From assembly GCA_021646405.1 (NCBI GenBank), contig SOER01000004.1:1-64000 (forward strand): 64,000 nt of DNA, written 5' to 3'. This document shows, in pieces, positions 57,134-64,000 of this stretch. Source of the stretch: Candidatus Loosdrechtia aerotolerans (lineage in GTDB: Bacteria; Planctomycetota; Brocadiia; Brocadiales; Brocadiaceae). Each line of letters starts with the position of its first letter. The first letter of the stretch is position 1. The notes below the pieces were generated by a model that searched no databases, was not told where the DNA came from, and worked only from the letters and a program-made list of their open reading frames with translations. The translations under genes and the position numbers were made by a program.

Positions 57134-57697
57134 ATGAAAAGGGCAATACCCGCTATTGCATTACTTATCCTGTTAGGTGTCATCTTTGGGATTTGGTATG
57201 TTAAAGGATACAATAAAGTTATCAGACTCAATGAGGATGTTAAAAATGCATGGGCGCAGGTGGACACACAACTGAAAAGGCGGTATGACCTTATTCCTAA
57301 CCTTGTAGAAACGGTAAAGGGATATGCAACCCATGAGAAGGAAATTTTTGAGAAACTTGCCGAGGCGAGAAAAGGATATTTTACTGCCCCGACAGTGAGG
57401 GAGAAGGCCCAGGCTGCAACTCAGATTGAAGGGTTTCTGTCCCGGCTGCTCGCATTTCGGGAAACGTATCCTGATTTGAAGGCAAATGAATCATTTCTTA
57501 AATTACAGGATTCTCTGGAGGGCACTGAAAACCGTATAGCGGTAGAACGCAAGAGATACAACGATACCGTCCGGGAATTCAATGCCTTTATAAAAAGCTT
57601 TTTTGGCCGCTTCTTTGCCGCACGTGTTGGGGTAACCGAGGCAACATATTTCGAGATTGCCGAGGTTGAAAAAGAGGTACCGAAGGTAAAGTTTTAA
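57134..57697 (+). CDS. LemA family protein
   Basis: A 187-residue protein with one N-terminal TM helix (residues 4-23) and the LemA core: GYNKVIRLNEDVKNAWAQVD, then RRYDLIPNLVETVKGYATHE, then ENRIAVERKRYNDTVREFNAFIKSFF. LemA proteins expose a helical bundle to the periplasm and frequently pair with TPM/YgcG proteins, as here. Function unknown. ATG 57134 follows GGAAGGGGATT, a good ribosome site. It begins 113 bases after the TPM gene. Confidence 0.92.
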   Translation: MKRAIPAIALLILLGVIFGIWYVKGYNKVIRLNEDVKNAWAQVDTQLKRRYDLIPNLVETVKGYATHEKEIFEKLAEARKGYFTAPTVREKAQAATQIEGFLSRLLAFRETYPDLKANESFLKLQDSLEGTENRIAVERKRYNDTVREFNAFIKSFFGRFFAARVGVTEATYFEIAEVEKEVPKVKF

Positions 57698-57793
57698 AAT
57701 TAGCCATTGCGGGAACCCAATACCTTTTATCAAGTCTGTAAACCATCCGGTCAATTTGTCTTTCCTGTGTTTTGAACAAGGGAGTAATAATAA

Positions 57794-58066
57794 TTGGAAT
57801 ACAAAATATTGTTCACTGTCTTTATCGCCGTTTTTATTGCTGAGCTTGGCGATAAAACGCAATTAGCCACCATGCTGTTTGCCGCAGATAAAGAAGTGAG
57901 CAAGCTGACAATATTTCTTGGTGCTTCATTAGCCCTGATGGTCGCATCTGGTATTGGTGTGCTCGTTGGTGGCGTTATTTCCCAATTCGTAAGCGAAAGA
58001 CATCTGCATTATATTGCCGGCATCGGCTTTATCGGTATTGGTATATGGACACTTTTCAAAGCATAA
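57794..58066 (+). CDS. Half-size GDT1/UPF0016 (TMEM165-type) transporter
   Basis: A 90-residue membrane protein with three predicted TM helices and a single copy of the GDT1 signature AELGDKTQLATML. Canonical GDT1 proteins have two such halves; this is one half, so it would have to dimerise. The family transports Mn2+ or Ca2+. It uses a TTG start at 57794 with GGGAG upstream; no in-frame ATG precedes the conserved region. A second half-gene is not adjacent in the window. Confidence 0.83.
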   Translation: MEYKILFTVFIAVFIAELGDKTQLATMLFAADKEVSKLTIFLGASLALMVASGIGVLVGGVISQFVSERHLHYIAGIGFIGIGIWTLFKA

Positions 58067-58082
58067 ACCTAAACATTGCCCT

Positions 58083-58742
58083 TTACTGACAGTGTTCTGC
58101 CTTTTCAAGTTCCCCTTGTATATATTCTGCAATTTCCTTATAATTATTTGCGATGAAATCAGCTTCTTTCAGATATTCCTTTCCAAGATAAGTAGGGATA
58201 GCTATGCACCGCAGGCCTGCACTTTTTGCTGATTGGATACCAAGAGGGGCGTTCTCTATAACAAGGCATTGGTCCTTTGGTATATCAAGTTTCTGTACTG
58301 CAACGAGATATGGCTCCGGGGACGGTTTACTGATTTCCGTTGTTTCCCCATCAATAATTACCTGGAAGACATTTGGAAAAAAAGTATTGATTATGTTATG
58401 TACTGTATTTTGGTTAGAACCTGAAACAACTGCAAGTTTATATCTTGATTGTACAAGTTCAAGAAGCTCTTGTATGCCATCAAAAGGTTTGACCTGCGCG
58501 ATCTCTTCAAAAATTTTTGATTTTTTATTTCCAAGATCCTGTATTTCCTCTTCCGTAGGGGTACGCCCAAATTGCCTGAATATTGTATCAATTACCTTTC
58601 GGGAGTTTGCACCTTCAATTTCATAGATCATTCGCTTGTCAATATGGATTCCAATATCCTTCAGTACCGTACTCCATGCCTCTGCATGATAGGGCATAGA
58701 ATCGACAAGCACCCCATCCATATCAAATATTATTGCCTTCAT
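58083..58742 (-). CDS. HAD-superfamily phosphatase (beta-phosphoglucomutase-like)
   Basis: A 219-residue HAD enzyme: motif I FDMDGVLVDSMPYHAEAW with the nucleophile and acid-base Asp, a helical cap (about 15-80), motif II VVSGSN, motif III KPSPEPYL and motif IV VIENAPLGIQSA. Residues match the beta-PGM/phosphatase subgroup I cap type. It dephosphorylates or isomerises small phosphosugars; substrate unknown. Its ATG at 58742 is embedded in IIFDMDG-type start MKAIIFDMDG. Convergent with the GDT1 gene. Confidence 0.9.
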   Translation of the reverse strand: MKAIIFDMDGVLVDSMPYHAEAWSTVLKDIGIHIDKRMIYEIEGANSRKVIDTIFRQFGRTPTEEEIQDLGNKKSKIFEEIAQVKPFDGIQELLELVQSRYKLAVVSGSNQNTVHNIINTFFPNVFQVIIDGETTEISKPSPEPYLVAVQKLDIPKDQCLVIENAPLGIQSAKSAGLRCIAIPTYLGKEYLKEADFIANNYKEIAEYIQGELEKAEHCQ

Positions 58743-58987
58743 AGAAAATTGTACCGGACTGTATTTAATGATATCCTTTGTGCTTTTTCAGAAACTCCTT
58801 TATTCACCATTTTTTGTATAATACCATAACTTATCCCCAAAAACTGTAAAAAATTTTATTTATTTTTAAGATTACTTTATGTATGGTAAGATTTCGTTCG
58901 GTTTTTCTTCAAAAAGTATCTCAAATATAGCCTTGTTTGAGAGATGGTGAAGAACCTGAATAAACCATAAGAATATATAATATATTA

Positions 58988-59494
58988 ATGTTAAGAGATC
59001 AGGATAATCCCACTCCTCACCTTCGCCCTGGTACGGTTTGCGACGTCGATTCAATTCTTAAGCTGGAGACGATAAGCTTTATCCGTATTGAAGAGCAATT
59101 TAGTCGTAAACAAATACAAAGATTGATAACAAACCCCCGCGCCGTTGTGGTAGTCACAGTAAGTAACGACCGCGTTGTAGGATGGGCTGCGGGATTGATA
59201 CGTCGTCATTTGAGGTCCATTTCCGGCCGGCTTTGTGCGATAGCAGTACATCCAGATGTCCGGGGGAAGGGCATCGGGAAACAGATGGTTCGCCATATAA
59301 TTCATTCACTCACCGAACTCGGTGCACGGCGTATTTATTTAGAGGTGAACGCAAAAAATCGGGGGGCTATCCATCTTTATCATAAACTTGGTTTTGCCGA
59401 CCGGGAGTATCTGGAGGATTATTATGGTCGTGGTTATCATGGAATACGTATGATGCTCTCAACTACATCAGATACAGGAATTAACGAAAAATAA
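58988..59494 (+). CDS. GNAT acetyltransferase, RimI-like
   Basis: A 168-residue GNAT protein. The acetyl-CoA loop is VHPDVRGKGIGKQMV and the RimI-like C-terminal part reads LEVNAKNRGAIHLYHKLGFADREYLEDYY. RimI acetylates the N-terminal Ala of ribosomal protein S18, but relatives acetylate other proteins. The region upstream of ATG 58988 gives no clear ribosome site, and residues 1-14 do not look like the family start, so a later start is possible. Confidence 0.85.
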   Translation: MLRDQDNPTPHLRPGTVCDVDSILKLETISFIRIEEQFSRKQIQRLITNPRAVVVVTVSNDRVVGWAAGLIRRHLRSISGRLCAIAVHPDVRGKGIGKQMVRHIIHSLTELGARRIYLEVNAKNRGAIHLYHKLGFADREYLEDYYGRGYHGIRMMLSTTSDTGINEK

Positions 59495-59706
59495 CATGAT
59501 AAATTATTGAGACAGGTATCCTTCGTTTAATTCATTGACACACCTTTTAAAAACAGTTATATTCATAAAAATACATGGGTCTTTTTTTCTCAAAGGGGGA
59601 TTACAGGAAATCGCTTTCGGTTAAACCACCGCGATTACCCCCATTTCACTATTCATGATAAGACCGAAGTGGAGGCTTATGTGTTTTTATTTATGAAGGG
59701 TTTACT
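59495..59706. other. Spacer between rimI-like gene and tRNA-binding gene
   Basis: About 210 bases, without a recognised repeat, RNA or ORF. Confidence 0.4.
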
Positions 59707-60033
59707 ATGATCTCAATCGAGGATTTTTTGAAGATAGATCTGCGGGTAGCTGAGGTAAAGCATGCGGAGCCTCATCCAAATGCAGATAAACTCCTGATAT
59801 TGAAAATTGATGCGGGGGATGGTCTGGAGGGCAGACAGATTGTCGCGGGGATTAGAAATTATTATAAACCAGAAGAGCTCATTGGGAAGAAGATTGTTAT
59901 TGTAAATAACCTTGCACCGGCGATTCTTCGCGGTGTTGAAAGCCAGGGAATGCTCCTGGCAGCAAAGGATGGGGACCAGGTTGTCGTCCTTACAACAGAA
60001 AAAGACGTAAAACCGGGCTCCAGGATACAGTAA
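59707..60033 (+). CDS. Stand-alone tRNA-binding domain protein (MetRS beta/CsaA-like)
   Basis: A 108-residue OB-fold tRNA-binding domain: IDLRVAEVKHAEPHPNADKLLILKID, then QIVAGIRNYYKPEELIGKKIVIVNNL, then SQGMLLAA. It equals the C-terminal extension of methionyl-tRNA synthetase in length and sequence, and matches forms annotated as MetRS beta subunit. It increases tRNA affinity of a partner, perhaps a MetRS lacking this domain. ATG 59707 follows AGGGTTTACT. Confidence 0.9.
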   Translation: MISIEDFLKIDLRVAEVKHAEPHPNADKLLILKIDAGDGLEGRQIVAGIRNYYKPEELIGKKIVIVNNLAPAILRGVESQGMLLAAKDGDQVVVLTTEKDVKPGSRIQ

Positions 60034-60080
60034 ATAATGCAGTAAATCAAAGTTCTTTTTAGTAAATATTACAGAAAACC

Positions 60081-61832
60081 GTGTTGCAAGAATTATATAT
60101 AACCAATTTTGTGTTAATTGACAGAGTTACCATTAAATTTTGCGAACAGTTGAATGTATTTAGCGGGGCAACGGGTGTAGGAAAATCACTGGTAATCGGA
60201 GCCCTGCATTTTATCATCGGTGGACGGGCAACCTCGGATATTGTACGAAGCGGAAAAGACGAGGCAATGGTGATTGCTAAGTTCCATGTTAGTGACAAGA
60301 GTATCCTGAAACAGGTAAGAAGGATTTCTGATAATGATGCGATAGATGAAGAGTTGTTGATTCAGAGAAGTGTAGATGCAAGCGGGCGGAGCAGGTGCCG
60401 TCTGAACGGTATCCCGATAACGGTATCTATGCTGAAGGAGATTGGAGAGATATTGGTTAGTATTCATGGTCAGCATGAACACGAAACCTTACTGCATGGA
60501 ATTAACCAACTGTACATCCTGGATGATCTTGGAGGATCTGCCGCTTTACGGGAGGACTTTTCAGAAATACATCAACGATATACAGAAAAAATAAAGGTAC
60601 GGGAAACACTAAAGAGCAATCAACAGGAACGAAAGCAGAGGATTGATCTGTACGCCTTCCAGATTGATGAAATTGATAAGGCTCAGCTCAGGACAGGTGA
60701 GCAAGAGGAACTTGAAAAGGAGAGGAACATCCTCAATAATGCTGAAAAAATATATAATTCCACAGCATCCTGCTATTTGCGTCTCTATGAGTCTTCGGAA
60801 GCTGTAATTCCGAGGTTAAAATCCGTTGTTAAGGAACTGCAGACAGTTGTGAAACTTGATGAAACCCTGCAGAGGATACTCGAGACCTGCAATCAGGCGC
60901 TGTATCAAATAGAGGACGCTGCGTTTTCCCTGGGAAAGTATAAGGACGAATTCAGTTATGATCCTCAAAGGTTGGAAAATATTGAAGAGCGTTTGAATAT
61001 GATTCGAAAGTTAAGGGTAAAGTACGGAGATACGATAGAAGAGATCTTATCGTATCGGGATGCGATACAGGTGAAACTGAAACAACTTTCGGAGGAAGGA
61101 ACGACGGCTGACCGGATAGATGATGAATTACATACATTTTTGGAATCATTAAAACAAAAGGGTCATGAGTTAACGAAAAGACGGCGCTCAGCGGCTGATA
61201 AATTAGCGCCCTTAATCAATAAAGAACTTCACCAGCTTGGCATTCCTCATGGGAGGTTTTGTGTCCGGATAACATCTCCCTTCTTTGAAAATAAGGAAAA
61301 TTCAGAAGATTTGAATGCTCATAGTTATGGTTTCGATCAGGTAGAGTTTCTTATTTCGCCGAATCCCGGAGAAGATTTAAAACCACTCAGGAAGATTGCT
61401 TCCGGCGGGGAAATATCAAGGGTTATGCTTGCTTTAAAGCACCAGTTAGCTAAAGTAGATAAAACATCAGTCCTGGTTTTTGATGAGATTGATGCTAATA
61501 TCGGGGGCAGAATGGGTGAAATAATTGGCGAAAAATTGAGCAGTATTGCAAGATCTCACCAGGTAATTTGTATTACTCATCTACCGCAAATTGCCTGTTA
61601 CGCCAATGAGCAGTGGAAAGTAACAAAGCTGGTAAAAGATGGTAAGACATTTTCCACTATCGAGAATCTATCAAATAAGGCCCGTCTTGAGGAAATTGCT
61701 GATATGATCAGAGGGAATGAGAAAACGGAGACTACCAGAAAACAAGCGCAGGAAATGCTGCGTGATGCGAAAAAGAAGATAAAGAGAGTAAAAGAAATTA
61801 AAGATAACCTGGCCACGAATGAACACACATAG
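60081..61832 (+). CDS. recN: DNA repair protein RecN
   Basis: A 583-residue SMC-like ATPase. The N-terminal Walker A is GATGVGKS (about residues 32-39), where the common RecN form is GETGAGKS. Central coiled coils span about 160-360. The C-terminal ABC signature KIASGGEISRVMLALK, Walker B VLVFDEIDANIGG and the ITHLPQIACYA switch are present. RecN holds broken DNA ends for double-strand repair. The start is a GTG at 60081, 47 bases after the tRNA-binding gene. Length is typical. Confidence 0.95.
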   Translation: MLQELYITNFVLIDRVTIKFCEQLNVFSGATGVGKSLVIGALHFIIGGRATSDIVRSGKDEAMVIAKFHVSDKSILKQVRRISDNDAIDEELLIQRSVDASGRSRCRLNGIPITVSMLKEIGEILVSIHGQHEHETLLHGINQLYILDDLGGSAALREDFSEIHQRYTEKIKVRETLKSNQQERKQRIDLYAFQIDEIDKAQLRTGEQEELEKERNILNNAEKIYNSTASCYLRLYESSEAVIPRLKSVVKELQTVVKLDETLQRILETCNQALYQIEDAAFSLGKYKDEFSYDPQRLENIEERLNMIRKLRVKYGDTIEEILSYRDAIQVKLKQLSEEGTTADRIDDELHTFLESLKQKGHELTKRRRSAADKLAPLINKELHQLGIPHGRFCVRITSPFFENKENSEDLNAHSYGFDQVEFLISPNPGEDLKPLRKIASGGEISRVMLALKHQLAKVDKTSVLVFDEIDANIGGRMGEIIGEKLSSIARSHQVICITHLPQIACYANEQWKVTKLVKDGKTFSTIENLSNKARLEEIADMIRGNEKTETTRKQAQEMLRDAKKKIKRVKEIKDNLATNEHT

Positions 61833-61990
61833 GTACGGATAAAAGATCTCATATAAAGGCAGGGAGAATTCACCGAATCACTATCCCCTTCATGACTGAT
61901 TATATTTCCCTGGGATCTCCCCTTTTCACTTCTCTCCCGTTGTTTTTATTCGTATCCGTGTTCACCCGTGGCTGATGAAGGAAATACTAT

Positions 61991-62782
61991 ATGTCAGAAC
62001 GATTACAAAAGGTGTTGGCAGAGGCAGGATTTGGTTCACGCCGGGAATGTGAAAGATTCATTGCTGCCGGAAAGGTAACCGTTAATGGAAAGGTCGTTAC
62101 AACTCCGGGTACAACTGTTGATCCGGATAAGGATACCATTTATTGTAACGGAATAGGAGTGCAGAAACAGCGTAAGATTTACTTTTTGCTGAATAAACCA
62201 AAAGGGTATGTGTGTACAAACCGTGATGAACTGGAGCGTCTCAGAGCGATTGATATCTTAAGGAATATAACACAGAGGGTATATACTGTTGGAAGATTGG
62301 ATAAGGAAAGCGAAGGTCTCATTATAATAACGAACGACGGATATCTTGCGAACAGGTTATCCCATCCGCGATATGAAATTTCCAAAACATATTTTGTAGA
62401 AGTAGATGGATACCTGACTGATGAGGCGATTGAGGCATTGAAGAAGGGTATCTGGCTTTCCTTTGGCAAGACAAAACCTGTAATGGTGAAAGATGTGCAC
62501 CGGGGAAGGCAGAGAAGCAGGTTTCTCATGGTATTGAAGGAAGGCAGGAACCGGGAGATCCGCCGCATGCTTGCTGAATATGGATTTAAGGTACGTATTC
62601 TGCGCAGGATAAAAATTGGTAATTTATCGGACCCCCATTTGAAAACCGGTAAATACCGGAAATTAACCGATCACGAGGTTGCGCAACTCTATGCATTAGC
62701 CGAAAAAGAACATACCACAGGTCAAACAAAAGAAAAAGAACGAGGGAAATATGACACAGCTACAGCAAGCCAGACAGAATAG
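61991..62782 (+). CDS. rRNA pseudouridine synthase (RluB/RsuA family)
   Basis: A 263-residue enzyme with an N-terminal S4 RNA-binding domain (ERLQKVLAEAGFGSRRECERFI) and a pseudouridine-synthase core. The catalytic Asp lies in VGRLDKESEGLIIITNDG. KTYFVEVDG and NREIRRMLAEYG are other family blocks. A charged C-terminal tail (AEKEHTTGQTKEKERGKYDT) overlaps thiC by 32 bases in another frame. RluB-type enzymes modify 23S rRNA near the peptidyl-transferase region; RsuA-type act on 16S. The sequence is closer to RluB in layout. Confidence 0.92.
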   Translation: MSERLQKVLAEAGFGSRRECERFIAAGKVTVNGKVVTTPGTTVDPDKDTIYCNGIGVQKQRKIYFLLNKPKGYVCTNRDELERLRAIDILRNITQRVYTVGRLDKESEGLIIITNDGYLANRLSHPRYEISKTYFVEVDGYLTDEAIEALKKGIWLSFGKTKPVMVKDVHRGRQRSRFLMVLKEGRNREIRRMLAEYGFKVRILRRIKIGNLSDPHLKTGKYRKLTDHEVAQLYALAEKEHTTGQTKEKERGKYDTATASQTE

Positions 62783-64000
62783 CATTACAGAGGAGATGAA
62801 ACACGTTGCAAAGGTTGAGGATGTTGATCCTGAGTATGTTAGGGCGCGGATTGCAGAAGGTAAAATAATCATTCCTGCAAATCATAAACGCAAGGCCACA
62901 AAGGTATGTGGTATTGGTACAGGACTCAAAACAAAGATCAATGCCAATATAGGGACCTCTGCCGATTATGCTGATGTTGCAAATGAACTGGAAAAATTAC
63001 GGATGGCGGAGGAAGCAGGCGCTGATGCCGTAATGGACCTGAGTACTGGTGGCGATTTACGGTCAATACGGAAAAAGATCATAGAATCAACGTTTCTTAC
63101 CGTAGGGAGTGTACCAATTTATGAGGCAGCCGTTAAAGCTGTTCAAAACAAACGCTCCATTGTCGATATGACCGCAGGTGATATGCTCGAGGCCATACGG
63201 TTACATTGTGAGGATGGGATCGATTTTATTACAGTTCATTGTGGTGCCACAAAAGGTGTGCTGAAACATCTGAAAGAGGGTAAGCGCGTTTGTGGTGTTG
63301 TGAGCCGTGGCGGAACGTTTCTCGTGGAATGGATGATCCATAACAATCGTGAAAATCCATTATATGAGGAGTACGATGAAATTCTGGCCATTGCCAGTGA
63401 ATATGATGTGACATTGAGTCTTGGAGATGCCTTGCGGCCAGGTGCCCTGGCAGATGCCTTTGATCGTGCACAGGTTTATGAATTGAATGTGCTTGCCGAA
63501 CTTGCTCAGAAAGCCCTGGATGCAGGTGTTCAGGTCATGGTAGAAGGACCCGGACACGTACCATTAAACCAGGTGACTGCCCAGGTTCAACTACAGAAAG
63601 AACTCTGTAAAGGAGTACCCTTTTATGTACTTGGGCCGATTGTTACCGACATTGCTCCCGGATACGACCATATTACTTCCGCGATAGGAGGAGCTATAGC
63701 AGCAGCAGCAGGGGCCGATTTTCTCTGTTATGTAACACCGACAGAGCATTTAAGTTTGCCCCGTCCGGCAGATGTAAGGAGCGGGGTAATGGCAGCAAGG
63801 ATTGCCGCTCATGCCGCTGATATCGCTAAAGGCGTAAAATCTGCATGGGAGTGGGACAAGAAGATGTCACAGTTCAGAAGAAAGCGGGATTGGCAAGGTC
63901 AATTTAATACGTGCATTGATCCCCTGGTTGCCCGGGATATCCGGGAAAAAGGTCGACCTCAGAATGATGAGGTCTGCTCTATGTGTGCCGAGTATTGCGT
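62751..64000 (+). CDS. thiC: Phosphomethylpyrimidine synthase ThiC (3' end cut by window)
   Basis: From ATG 62751, 416 codons are visible with the frame open at the window end, so only the last few residues are missing. Family features are NANIGTSADYADVANEL, ADAVMDLSTGGDL, TVHCGATKGVLKHL, VSRGGTFLVEWM, SLGDALRPGALADA and MVEGPGHVPLNQV. The radical-SAM cluster motif CSMCAEYC is at the very end. It rearranges 5-aminoimidazole ribotide to HMP phosphate in thiamine synthesis. The start lies 32 bases inside the upstream gene, and GAGGGAAAT gives a ribosome site. No TPP riboswitch fits the overlap. Confidence 0.95.
   Translation, partial: MTQLQQARQNSITEEMKHVAKVEDVDPEYVRARIAEGKIIIPANHKRKATKVCGIGTGLKTKINANIGTSADYADVANELEKLRMAEEAGADAVMDLSTGGDLRSIRKKIIESTFLTVGSVPIYEAAVKAVQNKRSIVDMTAGDMLEAIRLHCEDGIDFITVHCGATKGVLKHLKEGKRVCGVVSRGGTFLVEWMIHNNRENPLYEEYDEILAIASEYDVTLSLGDALRPGALADAFDRAQVYELNVLAELAQKALDAGVQVMVEGPGHVPLNQVTAQVQLQKELCKGVPFYVLGPIVTDIAPGYDHITSAIGGAIAAAAGADFLCYVTPTEHLSLPRPADVRSGVMAARIAAHAADIAKGVKSAWEWDKKMSQFRRKRDWQGQFNTCIDPLVARDIREKGRPQNDEVCSMCAEYC

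Noticed and set aside
62700-62760. TPP riboswitch upstream of thiC
   Set aside because: The region is coding sequence of the pseudouridine synthase, and the conserved THI-box words are not seen.

Overview
The window reads as a moderately AT-rich, Gram-negative-type bacterial chromosome: signal peptides, TolC-type outer-membrane factors, RND adaptors, a lipid-A-related LAB_N protein and a beta-barrel protein all imply two membranes. Gene content (KaiC/KaiB without KaiA, paired siroheme-decarboxylase-like AhbA/AhbB with a sulfite-reductase-like ferredoxin, DUF4175 plus a peptidase-MA protein, orphan LarB) together with many families of dispersed palindromic repeats would fit an anaerobic planctomycete such as the Brocadiales (anammox) lineage. 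That placement is inference from family recognition; no lineage-defining gene (hydrazine synthase, rRNA) lies in the window.

Layout. 1-1.4 kb: the end of an unrecognised gene and a 2-hydroxyacid dehydrogenase. 1.6-16.2 kb: a heavy-metal resistance island with a cysteine-rich mini-lipoprotein candidate, one complete RND efflux system (OMF, adaptor, pump), a YnfA-family protein, a P1B-type ATPase with unusual metal-site residues, a zinc-ribbon protein and a second RND adaptor/pump pair. This island and the next few kb carry four copies of a 115-bp nested-palindrome element and a solo copy; the last two flank a frameshifted REP-associated tyrosine transposase (19.6-20.1 kb), which makes a decayed REPtron and a candidate source of the repeats. 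16.4-21.3 kb also holds an M16 peptidase, a LAB_N protein and a glycosyltransferase.

21.5-28.1 kb (minus strand): kaiC-kaiB-kaiB, followed by a PAS histidine kinase and a PAS-GAF-GAF-GGDEF diguanylate cyclase, a plausible Kai-centred signalling locus. 28.6-37.2 kb (plus strand): a TPR lipoprotein, a small membrane protein, an orphan Mu-F-like Cys-rich protein, CutA, a giant DUF4175 protein and a TPR/gluzincin metalloprotease, separated by repeat-rich spacers. 37.4-43.3 kb: GlcD-like oxidase, MBL hydrolase, beta-barrel protein, SppA and LeuB. 43.5-52.9 kb (plus strand): glycosyltransferase, SurE, tRNA-Phe, split transketolase, CtpA, TsaD, LarB, NnrD, a degenerate PLD-fold protein and a PII protein. 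52.9-54.9 kb (minus): an Ahb-type tetrapyrrole operon. 55.2-64 kb: coiled-coil protein, nucleotidyltransferase, TPM and LemA proteins, a half-size GDT1 transporter, HAD phosphatase, RimI, a tRNA-binding protein, RecN, a pseudouridine synthase and ThiC, which is cut by the window end.

The strongest signals for follow-up are the 115-bp element with its broken RAYT and C/T-rich flanks, the CSC/NELGG variant P1B ATPase, the Kai-kinase-cyclase locus, and an intrinsic terminator that ends only a few bases before the tsaD start codon.
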